In this document: positions 34,276 to 43,506 of the stretch, one piece after another
Layout: each line of letters begins with the position of its first letter
Position numbering within the stretch: the stretch's first letter is position 1
Origin: Caballeronia catudaia
GTDB taxonomy: Bacteria; Pseudomonadota; Gammaproteobacteria; Burkholderiales; Burkholderiaceae
NCBI RefSeq assembly: GCF_001544755.2
Contig: NZ_FCOF02000026.1
Location: 1-64,000 of the forward strand
Direction of reading: 5' to 3'
Length of the DNA: 64,000 nucleotides
Made by a program: the position numbers and the translations under genes
The notes under the pieces: model-generated
The model's database searches: none
The model's input: the letters and a program-made list of their open reading frames with translations, nothing else
What the model was told of the DNA's origin: nothing

Positions 34276-34929
34276 ATGACGAAACCACGAATCCACCCCT
34301 TGGGCGACACCGCGCTCGTGTGCGAAGCCGCGCCGCCCGCCACGCTCGACTGCCAGCGCCGCGTGTGGGCGCTGGCGGAGCACGCGCGCCTGATGCCGCA
34401 CGTCGTCGAAGTGGTGCCGGGCATGAACAATCTGACGATCGTGTTCGATCCGCTCGAAGCGGACTACGAAACGCTCGCCGCGCAACTGGAAACCGGCTGG
34501 GACGCAGCTCAGGCGACCGACATGGACAGCAGCGAAATCGAGATCCCGGTGCGCTACGGCGGCGCCGAGGGTCCCGATCTCGCCGCGCTCGCGAAACACA
34601 CGGGCTTGTCCGTCGACGAAGTGGTGAAACGCCATACGCAAGCAGAATATGTCGTGTTCTTTCTGGGCTTTCAGCCGGGCTTCGCCTATCTCGGCGGACT
34701 CGATCCCGCGCTCGCGATGCCGCGCCGCGCCGAGCCGCGTCTGGAAGTGCCGGCGGGATCGGTGGGAATCGGCGGGGCGCAGACGGGGATATATCCGGCG
34801 GCGTCGCCGGGCGGCTGGCAATTGCTCGGGCGCACGGAGCTGAAACTTTTCGATCCAGCCAGAAATCCGCCGACGCTCATGCAGCCCGGCGACCGCGTGC
34901 GCTTCACGGCGCTGGAGGTGCGCGCATGA
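34276..34929 (+). CDS. pxpB: 5-oxoprolinase subunit PxpB
   Basis: A 217-residue KipI-like subunit of the ATP-dependent 5-oxoprolinase PxpABC. The family signatures are PLGDTALVCE near the N-terminus, YVVFFLGFQPGFAYLGGLD (residues about 118-136), RLEVPAGSVGIGGAQTGIYP and GGWQLLGRT. With PxpC it activates 5-oxoproline. Its stop overlaps the pxpC start by 4 bp. Confidence 0.96.
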   Translation: MTKPRIHPLGDTALVCEAAPPATLDCQRRVWALAEHARLMPHVVEVVPGMNNLTIVFDPLEADYETLAAQLETGWDAAQATDMDSSEIEIPVRYGGAEGPDLAALAKHTGLSVDEVVKRHTQAEYVVFFLGFQPGFAYLGGLDPALAMPRRAEPRLEVPAGSVGIGGAQTGIYPAASPGGWQLLGRTELKLFDPARNPPTLMQPGDRVRFTALEVRA

Positions 34930-35966
34930 TCGACGTGATTCGCGCGGGCGTGCTCACGTCCGTGCAGGATTTGGGCAGGCGCGGCTACCGGCATCTGGGC
35001 GTGAGCGCGGGCGGCGCGCTCGATGCGCTGTCGCTGGAAATCGGCAATCGCATCGTCGGCAATAAACCGGATGCGGCGGGCATCGAGGTGACGTTCGGGC
35101 CGACCGTGCTGCGCTTCAAACACGCGACGCGCGTCGCGATCACCGGCACGGATTTCGGCGCGACGCTCGACGACAAGCCGGTGTATTCATGGTGGAGCCT
35201 GCCGGTGCGCGCGGGCCAGGAACTGACGCTGCGCGCGGCGAAGCGCGGCATGCGCTGCTACGTGGCGATCGCGGGCGGCATCGACGTCCTGCCGATGCTC
35301 GGCTCCCGCTCGACCGACCTCGCCGCGTGCTTCGGCGGTCTCGGCGGACGCGCGCTGCGCGACGGCGACCGCTTGCCGGTCGGCGTGCCGCAGCCGCATA
35401 AGGGCATTGCGTTCTCGCCGGAAGAACCTGCGTTCGGCGTGAAAGCGCCGGCGTGGTGCAAGTTCGTTATCGTCGACGAACCCGTGCGGCGCGGACGTCA
35501 TTCGCCGAGCCTCGCGTGGGCGCTGCCGGTCCGCGTGCTGCGCGGGCCGGAATACGACAGCTTCAGCGACGCGGCGCAAAAGAGTTTCTGGAACGAGGAG
35601 TGGACGATCACGCCGAACAGCAACCGCATGGGCTTTCGCCTCGCGGGCACGGCGCTCGAGCGCAGGGAGAAGATCGAACTGCTGTCGCACGCGGTCTTGC
35701 CCGGCACGGTGCAGGTGCCGCCGAACGGCCAGCCGATCGTGCTGATGGGCGATGCGCAGACGACGGGCGGCTACCCGAAGATCGGCGCGGTCATCAAGGC
35801 GGATCTGTGGAAGCTCGCGCAGGTGAAGCTGAACGGCGGCGTGCGCTTCATCGAAACGTCGGTGGAAGAGGCGCGCCGCGCGCTTGCCGAGGAACGGCAA
35901 TACGTGAGCCAGGTGGAAACGGCCATCGCGATGCACGAGGAGCGCATCGCGCGGGCGGGCGCCTGA
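34926..35966 (+). CDS. pxpC: 5-oxoprolinase subunit PxpC
   Basis: A 346-residue biotin-dependent-carboxyltransferase-like (KipA) subunit. IRAGVLTSVQDLGRRGYRHLGVSAGGALD at the N-terminus, YVAIAGGIDVLPMLGSRSTD (about residue 113), SNRMGFRLAG and GQPIVLMGDAQTTGGYPKIG are all diagnostic. It works with PxpB in the ATP-dependent opening of 5-oxoproline, a damage product of glutamine, to glutamate. The start at 34926 is fixed by the ATGA overlap with pxpB. Confidence 0.96.
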   Translation: MIDVIRAGVLTSVQDLGRRGYRHLGVSAGGALDALSLEIGNRIVGNKPDAAGIEVTFGPTVLRFKHATRVAITGTDFGATLDDKPVYSWWSLPVRAGQELTLRAAKRGMRCYVAIAGGIDVLPMLGSRSTDLAACFGGLGGRALRDGDRLPVGVPQPHKGIAFSPEEPAFGVKAPAWCKFVIVDEPVRRGRHSPSLAWALPVRVLRGPEYDSFSDAAQKSFWNEEWTITPNSNRMGFRLAGTALERREKIELLSHAVLPGTVQVPPNGQPIVLMGDAQTTGGYPKIGAVIKADLWKLAQVKLNGGVRFIETSVEEARRALAEERQYVSQVETAIAMHEERIARAGA

Positions 35967-36030
35967 ATCGAAAGCCGCGCGGCAGACGCGACGCATCACA
36001 CTCAACATTCAACGGGACGACCGAAACATC

Positions 36031-36780
36031 ATGGAAATCGATCTCAATGCCGATCTCGGCGAAGGCTGCGGCTCCGACGAAGCGCTGCTCGATCTCGTGA
36101 GTTCAGCGAACATCGCGTGCGGCTGGCATGCCGGCGGCGCCACCGCGATGCGCGACTGCGTGCGCTGGGCCGTGGAAAAAGGCGTCGCCATCGGCGCGCA
36201 TCCGAGCTTCAACGATCCCGAGAATTTCGGCCGCAAGGAAATGGACCTGCCGCCCGAGGAAATCTACGCGGGCGTGCTGTATCAACTGGGCGCGCTGTCG
36301 GCGATCGCGCAGGCGGAGGGCGGGCGCATCGCGCACGTGAAGCCGCACGGCGCGCTCTACAACCAGGCGGCGCGCAGTCCCGAAATCGCCGATGCGATCG
36401 TCTCCGCCGTGCACGACTTCGACCCGTCGCTGCTCGTGTTCGGGCTCGCGAACAGCGGGCTCGTCGAAGCGGCGCGGCGCGCGGGGCTGGCCGCGATCGA
36501 GGAAGTGTTCGCGGACCGCGGCTATCGCGCGGACGGCTCACTCGTGCCGCGCAAGGAGCCGGGCGCGCTGCTCGACGACGAAAACGTCGTGCTCGACCGC
36601 ACGCTCGCGATGGTGCGCGAGCAGCGCGTGCAGGCCGTGTCGGGCGAATGGGTGGCCCTCAACGCGCAGACGATCTGCCTGCATGGCGACGGCGCGCACG
36701 CGCTGGATTTCGCCCGCCGCATTCGTGGCGCGCTCGCCGATGCGGGCATCGAAGTACGCGCGGCGCACGCCGACGCCTGA
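36031..36780 (+). CDS. pxpA: 5-oxoprolinase subunit PxpA (LamB/YcsF family)
   Basis: A 249-residue TIM-barrel subunit. DLNADLGEGCGSDEALLDLVSSANIACGWHAGG spans residues 4-36, with the conserved Asp and His ligands. IGAHPSFND and VKPHGALYNQA follow, and the later EVFADRGYRADGSLVPR is also family-specific. It completes the PxpABC enzyme. It is 64 bp downstream of pxpC in the same operon. Confidence 0.96.
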   Translation: MEIDLNADLGEGCGSDEALLDLVSSANIACGWHAGGATAMRDCVRWAVEKGVAIGAHPSFNDPENFGRKEMDLPPEEIYAGVLYQLGALSAIAQAEGGRIAHVKPHGALYNQAARSPEIADAIVSAVHDFDPSLLVFGLANSGLVEAARRAGLAAIEEVFADRGYRADGSLVPRKEPGALLDDENVVLDRTLAMVREQRVQAVSGEWVALNAQTICLHGDGAHALDFARRIRGALADAGIEVRAAHADA

Positions 36781-36800
36781 CGCTTCTCTCAGCGAGTTTC

Positions 36801-36824
36801 AACGCCCCGCCATCCTGGGGCGTT
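36801..36824 (+). terminator. Possible terminator or attenuator after pxpA
   Basis: An 8-bp stem AACGCCCC / GGGGCGTT with an 8-base loop, followed by only TTTCAGC. The short T-tract suggests partial termination before the DUF969 gene. Confidence 0.45.
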
Positions 36825-36882
36825 TCAGCAAGAAAGCGCCCGATTCGAGGCGCGTCTTTTCCCTGTCAGTGTGGAGATCTCA

Positions 36883-37602
36883 ATGGCAAATGTTGTCAAC
36901 CTATGGCCACTCATCGGCGTGGCCGTCATCATCGTGGGCTTCGTGCTGCGCTTCAATCCGATGCTGATCGTCGCGGCCGCGGCGATCATCACCGGCTTTG
37001 CGGCGCATTTTCCCGTCGAGCGCATTCTGACCGCGATCGGCAGCGGTTTTCTCAAGACGCGCAATATTCCGCTCATCATCCTGTTGCCGCTCGCGGTGAT
37101 CGGCCTGCTCGAACGGCACGGCCTGCGCGAGCGCGCGCAGATGTGGATTTCGAGCATCAAGGCGGCGACGGCCGGACGCTTGTTGATCGTCTACCTGTTC
37201 GTCCGTGAAATCACGGCGGCGGTCGGCCTGACGGGACTGGGCGGCCACCCGCAGATGGTGCGTCCGCTGCTTGCGCCGATGGCCGAAGGCGCCACCGAAG
37301 CGCGTTATGGCAAGCTCTCCGACGCGACGCGCTTCAAGCTGCGCGCGTACTCGGCCGCGACCGACAACGTCGGGCTGTTCTTCGGCGAGGACATCTTCGT
37401 CGCGTTCGGCGCGATCGTGCTGATGACCACGTTCCTGAAGGAAGCAGGCATCGTCGTCGAACCGATGCACGTTGCCGTGTGGGGCATTCCCACCGCGATC
37501 TGCGCGTTCCTGATCCACGGCTTCCGGCTGTGGCTGCTTGATCGCAGGCTGTCGCGCGAGCTCGACGCGCTCACGCGCAATGTCGCGGGAGAGAAAGCAT
37601 GA
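36883..37602 (+). CDS. DUF969 membrane protein
   Basis: A 239-residue inner-membrane protein with about six hydrophobic segments (for example residues 8-28, 30-45, 60-78). LLPLAVIGLLERHGLRERAQ and REITAAVGLTGLGGHPQMVRPLLAPMAEGA are the DUF969 signature. The ATG at 36883 has GGAG upstream. DUF969 and DUF979 proteins are commonly found paired beside pxpBCA and are thought to form a transporter for 5-oxoproline or a related compound. That role is inferred from neighbourhood. Confidence 0.9.
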   Translation: MANVVNLWPLIGVAVIIVGFVLRFNPMLIVAAAAIITGFAAHFPVERILTAIGSGFLKTRNIPLIILLPLAVIGLLERHGLRERAQMWISSIKAATAGRLLIVYLFVREITAAVGLTGLGGHPQMVRPLLAPMAEGATEARYGKLSDATRFKLRAYSAATDNVGLFFGEDIFVAFGAIVLMTTFLKEAGIVVEPMHVAVWGIPTAICAFLIHGFRLWLLDRRLSRELDALTRNVAGEKA

Positions 37603-38555
37603 CGCTCACGATCAACTATCTCTTCTACCTCGTCGGCATCGTGCTCGTGGTCGTCGCGGGCATGATCCTCACGGACAAGTCGCATCCGCGGCGTCTCTCC
37701 GCGGGCGTGTTCTGGCTGATCTACGCGCTGATCTTTCTCGTCGGCGACTGGATTCCGGTGACGGTGGTCGGCGTGCTCGTCGTGGCGATGGCGCTGATCG
37801 CGGGGCTTGGCGGCGTCACCGGCGCGAAGCCCAAAATGCTCTCCGAGGAAACGCGCCGGCAGAGCGCCGTGCGTCTCGGCAACAAGCTCTTCGTGCCGGC
37901 GCTGACGATTCCCGTCGTCACCGTGATCCTCACGCTTTCCGTGAGCCATCTCGTGTTCGGCGGCAAGCCGCTGATCGATCCGAAGAACGTGACGTTGATC
38001 GGCTTCGGCATCGGCTGCGTGATCGCGCTTGCGATCGCCTGCGTGATGACGCGCGATACCGTCGGCCAGTCGATGCGCGAGACGCGCCGTCTCATCGACG
38101 CGCTGTCGTGGGCCGCCGTGCTGCCGCAGATGCTCGGCATGCTCGGGCTCGTGTTTTCGGACGCGGGCGTCGGCAAGGCCGTCGCGCACGTGACGACGGC
38201 GTACGTCAACATGGACTACCGGTTCGTCGCGGTGGCGGTGTATGTCGTCGGCATGGCGCTCTTCACGATGGTCATGGGCAACGGCTTCGCCGCGTTTCCG
38301 GTGATGACGGGCGGCGTCGGCGTGCCGATTCTCGTCGGCATGTTCCACGGCAATCCCGCGACGATGGCCGCGATCGGCATGTTCTCCGGCTATTGCGGCA
38401 CGCTCATGACGCCGATGGCCGCGAACTTCAATATCGTGCCGGCTGCGCTGCTGGAACTGCCGGACAAGAACGCGGTGATCAAGGTGCAGGTGCCGACGGC
38501 TCTCACGCTTCTGGTCGTGAATATTTTTCTGTTGAACTGGCTGATGTTTATTTGA
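37599..38555 (+). CDS. DUF979 membrane protein
   Basis: A 318-residue protein with about nine hydrophobic segments. YAL IFLVGDWIPVTVVGVLVVAMALIAGLGG and the later GMALFTMVMGNGFAAFPVMTGGVGVPILV are typical of DUF979. SGYCGTLMTPMAANFNIVPAALL is a permease-like conserved loop near the C-terminus. It overlaps the DUF969 stop by 4 bp, so the pair is translationally coupled and probably forms one membrane complex serving the pxp operon. Confidence 0.9.
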   Translation: MTLTINYLFYLVGIVLVVVAGMILTDKSHPRRLSAGVFWLIYALIFLVGDWIPVTVVGVLVVAMALIAGLGGVTGAKPKMLSEETRRQSAVRLGNKLFVPALTIPVVTVILTLSVSHLVFGGKPLIDPKNVTLIGFGIGCVIALAIACVMTRDTVGQSMRETRRLIDALSWAAVLPQMLGMLGLVFSDAGVGKAVAHVTTAYVNMDYRFVAVAVYVVGMALFTMVMGNGFAAFPVMTGGVGVPILVGMFHGNPATMAAIGMFSGYCGTLMTPMAANFNIVPAALLELPDKNAVIKVQVPTALTLLVVNIFLLNWLMFI

Positions 38556-38602
38556 TGCAAGTTTGTTTGAGGCGTCCGGTCCCGATCTATGCGCTGATGC
38601 GC

Positions 38603-39652
38603 TCAGAGAACGCAGCCTCGATTCGGCCGGATTGCCGTGCTGGCGTGACCCGGTGCCCGGATCGATGGAAGGTTCGCGAATGCCTGCCACGCGGGCTTGG
38701 CACTGAGGTCGGAAAAATGCAGCAAGCCAAAATTGGCTTCCTTGTCCAATGGATTATTCGCGTCGTCAACAAGGTCATACCACCATACGCCCTTGATATA
38801 CGGGCGATCAGCGGCGAGCGCGAAGAAGCGGGTCAACATCTCGGCCTGAACGGATTCCGTGACGCCAAATTTGCCCTGATTCGTCGGCCATCCCACTTCC
38901 GTGATGTACACGGGCAGCCGAATGCCGTATCGAGAGTTCAGGACTGACTCCAATGAATCGAGCCAGCCTACGGCGTGATCCGGTGCGCAGACGGGCGATT
39001 CATGATAGCCGTACGGATGGACCGACAGTCCATCCGCGTACCGAAGCGCGCCGAGCTGCGCCAAGCGTTCGTACCAGCCATTGTTCAGGCCTTTTTCCGT
39101 GACCCCGCCAACCAGCACGACAGCGTCGGACCTGATTTTTTTGATGACGGGATAGGTGGCTTTGACCAGCGCCGCATAGTCGTCCACAGAGCCTGGCTCG
39201 GTGCCGCCAAGCCCGTTGTCCCATTCGTTCCAGATTTCGTAGTAGCGAATTCGATCGCCGAAGTGACGAGCGATCGCTTCCGCATAGCGCGCGTAACCTT
39301 CCACGGCCTCCCGCGACACTGGCTTTTTGCCATCGCCATACAAAGGATTGCCGTAGTCGAGAATCAGCAGCACCTTGAGCCCCAAATCACGCGCCAGCGC
39401 GACTGTCCGATCCGGGCCCGCTGGAAATGTGTAGACGCCCTTTGATTTCTCGACATCGGACCAATGGATTTCCATTCGGATCGACCCCATGCCCGAATTG
39501 CTCACCATCGGCAATGTACGGCCCTGAAAGCCGGAATCCGCCGCCCGGTGGATGCCGACGCCAACGATCATGTCCTGCGCCGGATGCGCAGCCACACTGA
39601 ACATCGACATTAAGCCGATGCAGACGAATGTATAGATGCGGGATATCGTCAC
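38603..39652 (-). CDS. Secreted TIM-barrel glycoside hydrolase (PslG/GH39-like)
   Basis: A 349-residue exported enzyme with a signal peptide (residues 1 to about 23). The (beta/alpha)8 barrel keeps both clan-A glutamates: acid/base E143 in YYEIWNEWD and nucleophile E252 in VYITEVGWP; SVHPYGYH near residue 210 is also a conserved barrel motif. Such secreted hydrolases sit in exopolysaccharide loci, as PslG does in Pseudomonas, trimming the polymer or aiding export. The GTG start at 39652 overlaps the upstream glycosyltransferase by 4 bp. It is the last gene of the operon and converges with DUF979. The exact GH family needs a profile search. Confidence 0.82.
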   Translation of the reverse strand: MTISRIYTFVCIGLMSMFSVAAHPAQDMIVGVGIHRAADSGFQGRTLPMVSNSGMGSIRMEIHWSDVEKSKGVYTFPAGPDRTVALARDLGLKVLLILDYGNPLYGDGKKPVSREAVEGYARYAEAIARHFGDRIRYYEIWNEWDNGLGGTEPGSVDDYAALVKATYPVIKKIRSDAVVLVGGVTEKGLNNGWYERLAQLGALRYADGLSVHPYGYHESPVCAPDHAVGWLDSLESVLNSRYGIRLPVYITEVGWPTNQGKFGVTESVQAEMLTRFFALAADRPYIKGVWWYDLVDDANNPLDKEANFGLLHFSDLSAKPAWQAFANLPSIRAPGHASTAIRPNRGCVL

Positions 39653-40848
39653 TTCGCTTTCTGACTCGAATACGGAATGTGATCAGCTTGAGGAATAGTG
39701 CCGCAGCTTTCGACGAATTCGGCGTACCGCTTCTCGCAGTACGAGCGAAACGACTGCCGAAATCGTTCAGCCGAGAATCGTTCCGCGTTCTGTCTGCATG
39801 CCCGCGGGTCGATCGGCGTCGCCAGAGATTCGAAGCGCGCCACGGCATCCATGATCGCGTCTGGGGTTTGGGCCGCATAGAACAATCCGGTCGTTCCGCG
39901 TGACGCGTCACTGATTATCGTCTCTTTGGCTCCGCCGCTTCCGAATGCGATCACGGGTGTGCCGCACGCCTGCGCTTCCACCGGAACGATCCCGAAGTCT
40001 TCTTCCGCGTTGAAGATGAAGGCTTTGGCCCGGCGCATGTGGTCTTGCAAGACGCTAAACGGTTGATAGCCCATCAGCGTGACGTTCGAAGTCGCATGAG
40101 CTTTCGCTTTCGCGAACTCAGGACCGTCTCCGATCACCACGAGGCGTCGGGAAGGCATCTTCGCAAACGCCTCGACGATGGCCGGAATCTTCTTGTACGG
40201 GACGAGTCGCGATGCGGTCAGATAGAAATCACTCTTCGTATCACCGCGTTCGAAAGCGTCGATGCTGACAGGTGGATATATCACCTTCGCTTCCCGTCGG
40301 TAGACCTTGTTCACGCGGCGCGCAATGTATTGCGAGTTCGCGACGAAACAGTCCACGCCAAGAGACGAGCGGGCATCCCATTGGCGAATCTTGTGCAGAA
40401 TCAGCCGCGCTGCCCATCCGCTCAGACCTTTGTCGAGACCCGCTTCCTTGAGATATTGATGCTGCATATCCCAGGCGTAACGGATCGGCGAATGAATGTA
40501 GCAAATGTGAAGCTGATTGGGCCCGGTGATCACGCCCTTCGAGACCGCGTGCGAACTCGAGATGACGAGGTCGTACGATGAAAGGTCAAGCTGCTCCACG
40601 GCGAACGGCATGAGCGGAAGATACTTCTGGTAAAGACGTGATGCGCAGGGCAGTTGCTGGATGAACGTCGTCTTGGCCCGGCGCCCGCCGATGTGCTTCC
40701 GGTCGGCATCGCTATAACAGTCGATGACCGAAAACAAGTCGGCATTCGGCCAGATCTCGAGCATCTCCTCAAGGACTTTCTCGGACCCTCCCCGCGTCAC
40801 GAGCCATTCATGGACGATCGCGACACGCAGCGCGCTGAATTCACGCAT
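39649..40848 (-). CDS. Glycosyltransferase, GT4 family
   Basis: A 399-residue GT-B enzyme. The N-terminal acceptor domain begins VAIVHEWLVTRGGSEKVLEEML and has YIHSPIRYAWD near residue 117, a feature shared with WbaZ-like mannosyltransferases. The C-terminal donor domain has LTASRLVPYKKIP and NAEEDFGIVPVEAQACGTPVIAFGSGG, holding the E-x7-E nucleotide-sugar motif. It should add a sugar, possibly mannose from GDP-mannose made in this operon, to the lipid-linked repeat unit at the cytoplasmic face. GGAGTCAGGAA precedes the ATG. Confidence 0.88.
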   Translation of the reverse strand: MREFSALRVAIVHEWLVTRGGSEKVLEEMLEIWPNADLFSVIDCYSDADRKHIGGRRAKTTFIQQLPCASRLYQKYLPLMPFAVEQLDLSSYDLVISSSHAVSKGVITGPNQLHICYIHSPIRYAWDMQHQYLKEAGLDKGLSGWAARLILHKIRQWDARSSLGVDCFVANSQYIARRVNKVYRREAKVIYPPVSIDAFERGDTKSDFYLTASRLVPYKKIPAIVEAFAKMPSRRLVVIGDGPEFAKAKAHATSNVTLMGYQPFSVLQDHMRRAKAFIFNAEEDFGIVPVEAQACGTPVIAFGSGGAKETIISDASRGTTGLFYAAQTPDAIMDAVARFESLATPIDPRACRQNAERFSAERFRQSFRSYCEKRYAEFVESCGTIPQADHIPYSSQKAK

Positions 40849-42022
40849 GTTCCTGACTCCCGCGGTAGATCAGATCGAGCATCTTCTGAGTTCTCATCTC
40901 ATAGGTCTGCTCCCGCGCTACTTCCAGTCGCGCATCGAGCGTCGCACTCTCGCCTCGCAATGCTGCAGCCACGGCCTCGATGAACGCGTCGTGGGTCTCG
41001 GCAAGCTGGGCAACATGGCCGTAGTTCTGAAGCGCATGGAGATTGGTCGACACGACGGGTTTGCCTGCCGCCAGATATTCGAAGAATTTCATAGGGAACA
41101 TCGCACGGGTGTAATCGTTGATTTGACACGGCAGTATCGCCACGTCGAGTCCTTTCAAGTAGGCCGGCAGGTCGCCGTAGGCGCGCGGACCCAGCAGATG
41201 GATGTTGGCGTGCTGTTGCAGTCGCGATACGTCCGTGTTCCGTTCGCCTTCGCCGACCTTTCCGATGAGCACGATCGACCATTCCGGATTTCGCCGCGCC
41301 ATCTCGGCGATGAGTTCGAAGTCCACCTTATAAGCGCTCAGAGCGCCGATGAAGCCGATCCGAGGGCCGGGAATGCGGGCAAGTTCGTCGTGAACGCCGA
41401 CGCTGTCTTCCATCGCTGTCTGGAAATGCGAGAAGTCCGCGACGTTCGAGAAATAGTGGGTGTTCTCGTTCCAGGCTCTGCGCGTGTCCAGAAGATGCTG
41501 CGAGGTGACGAAGCATAGGTCCGACCGCTTTACCATCTCACGCTCCGCGCGTTCGAGTTCGGCAACCGGCATATCGGGTTGAGCCTTGATCTCATCGACG
41601 CAATGAAAAACCACTCGTGCGAACTTGTCGAGCTTAATCAGATCATGCGTCCTGGGGTTATAGGTCCAACACAATTCAGGTTTCATGTCCGCGCTCGCGA
41701 GGCATCGGGACAGACCCACGCGCAGAAGGAGCCGGTTCAGGCGCACGACCCAGGGATAGCGATGCAGCGGCAGGATCAGCGGGGACCACACCCACAAGTT
41801 CTCGCGAACTTTCCTCGGACCGGCAAGCCCACGCCGTACGCGGCGCAAGATACGCTTCAGATCCGCGCCTGAGGCGGAGGGCTGGCGGATGGCAAGCGAG
41901 TCCACATAGAGAACTTTATGCCCCCGGCGCGCCAGTTCGACTGCGACGTGCTGTTTGTTTGTCCAGAATGGGTTGTCCCAGTCCGCCGTCGATATCAATA
42001 CGATATCGTCTTTACTACTCAT
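40841..42022 (-). CDS. Glycosyltransferase, GT-B fold (TuaH/GT4-like)
   Basis: A 393-residue protein. The first domain starts IVLISTADWDNPFWTNKQHVAVELARRGHKVLYVD, as in teichuronate TuaH-type transferases. The second has GPRIGFIGALSAYKVDFELI and AMFPMKFFEYLAAGKPVVSTN, the usual donor site with its conserved Glu. AGGACG lies just upstream of the ATG. The start overlaps the flippase stop by 4 bp and its end overlaps the next glycosyltransferase by 8 bp. Donor and linkage are unknown. Confidence 0.86.
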   Translation of the reverse strand: MSSKDDIVLISTADWDNPFWTNKQHVAVELARRGHKVLYVDSLAIRQPSASGADLKRILRRVRRGLAGPRKVRENLWVWSPLILPLHRYPWVVRLNRLLLRVGLSRCLASADMKPELCWTYNPRTHDLIKLDKFARVVFHCVDEIKAQPDMPVAELERAEREMVKRSDLCFVTSQHLLDTRRAWNENTHYFSNVADFSHFQTAMEDSVGVHDELARIPGPRIGFIGALSAYKVDFELIAEMARRNPEWSIVLIGKVGEGERNTDVSRLQQHANIHLLGPRAYGDLPAYLKGLDVAILPCQINDYTRAMFPMKFFEYLAAGKPVVSTNLHALQNYGHVAQLAETHDAFIEAVAAALRGESATLDARLEVAREQTYEMRTQKMLDLIYRGSQEHA

Positions 42023-43506
42023 ATCGTCCTACCTTGAACTCGTGTTTTCATATATCCGAGCATCGTCCGGCGAAGGCGGCTGTTTGCGCCTATCCAGACG
42101 ATCCAGAAAATGCCTGAAGCGACGGCAGCGATCACCAGACCTTTCAGTCCGGACGGCCAGTCGATCGCAGCAGCGAGCGCGATGTATGCGATCTCTCCTG
42201 CGATCATCCAGCCGATCGGACTGAGTTCCTTGAAGCTGTAACCGAATGCACGCGCTGCCATGACGCTATTGACCACGCCGTAGCCCGTTACGGCGAGTCC
42301 GATCGCCGCGACACCGATCCAGCGTGACACGACGAGATTGATCGCGACGGAAACCGCCAGGCTGATCATCATGAAAGCGACCGCCGTCCTGTTTCTCAAT
42401 TGGGCCGCGAGCGCCTTCTGTGCGATGTAGCCGAGTGCCTGGGCCCAAAGGCCGATCGACATGGTGGAAAGAATGGCGCTCGTCAAAAGGATCGAACGCT
42501 CGCCAAAAGCGCCTCTGCCATACATCAGCGCCACGACGTCGTGCGCATGCACATAGAGGAATCCCGATGCGGGCACGGTGAGCAACGTCAATGGAACGGC
42601 AATTCCAAGCAGCGCCCGGCGAATCTCATCGGCCGACTTGCCCGCGAGTTCGCTCAACACGGCGAGCGCAAAAGGAACTGTGATCAGAATATTGACGGTG
42701 TCGGAGACCAGTCGCGCGTAGTCGATCGCCGCCACGGCGCCGTCAGCCAACTGGGTGGCGACGATTCGCTCCACCGCAAAATTGCCCTGCATCAATATCG
42801 GCAAAAGGATCAGCGGACGCATCAATCGTAAAACGCGTCGCACGACTTCCTTCACCTGATCGGACCTGATACTTGTCCGCCGGATCAGGCCGAGTGCCGT
42901 CAGTCTTCTCCATCCCCAAACGCAGCAGACAATCTGAGCCAGCACGAAACCGGTCGCGAGCAACGCGGACTGTCCAAGATAATAGGCGGCGCAGGTCGAT
43001 GCGATCAGTCCAACGCTTTGGACGGTCGCGCGAGCGCTCGTCAAGCTATGTCCGCCCGCACCCATCTCCAGATACGACATCAGCCCGGCGAGAATGTAGA
43101 GCGGCGCTCCCAGAGAGAGAATCTGCAGGAACATGGTCGCGCAGGCGTGCGTCGGCGCGTTGAAAGTAGGCGCGAGGACACGGACGAGATCCGAAGCGAA
43201 GCAGACCATGAGAAGGCCAAGAAGCAGCCCGAAGAGCCCGAATCCCATGAGGACGATCGTCGCAAAGCGCGCTTCGGCGTCTTTGTCCCCCGAACCTTGA
43301 TACTGCCGTTGCAGCGGTATCACCGCGGCGTTCAAAACATCGGCGGTAAAGAAATTGATGGGAATGAACAGCGCGGCCTGAGCCAACCGGTAAGCGGACG
43401 CTACCGGACCCGTTCCATACAGCGATGCGACGAGCAGCTCGCGCCCCACGCCGACAATCTTGCCGATCAGCCCGCCGCTCATGAGCGCAACGATTTTTCG
43501 TCTCAT
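42019..43506 (-). CDS. MurJ/MviN-like polysaccharide flippase (MOP superfamily)
   Basis: A 495-residue protein with 13 or 14 hydrophobic segments. The start RRKIVALMSGGLIGKIVGVGRELLVASLYG and the second-segment pattern AQAALFIPINFF resemble the MurJ/MviN branch of MOP flippases more than canonical Wzx. In this locus it is the only candidate for moving the lipid-linked repeat unit across the inner membrane. The ATG at 43506 overlaps the preceding stop by 4 bp and has GGGGCGG upstream, and is preferred over an ATG at 43551. Confidence 0.82.
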   Translation of the reverse strand: MRRKIVALMSGGLIGKIVGVGRELLVASLYGTGPVASAYRLAQAALFIPINFFTADVLNAAVIPLQRQYQGSGDKDAEARFATIVLMGFGLFGLLLGLLMVCFASDLVRVLAPTFNAPTHACATMFLQILSLGAPLYILAGLMSYLEMGAGGHSLTSARATVQSVGLIASTCAAYYLGQSALLATGFVLAQIVCCVWGWRRLTALGLIRRTSIRSDQVKEVVRRVLRLMRPLILLPILMQGNFAVERIVATQLADGAVAAIDYARLVSDTVNILITVPFALAVLSELAGKSADEIRRALLGIAVPLTLLTVPASGFLYVHAHDVVALMYGRGAFGERSILLTSAILSTMSIGLWAQALGYIAQKALAAQLRNRTAVAFMMISLAVSVAINLVVSRWIGVAAIGLAVTGYGVVNSVMAARAFGYSFKELSPIGWMIAGEIAYIALAAAIDWPSGLKGLVIAAVASGIFWIVWIGANSRLRRTMLGYMKTRVQGRTI

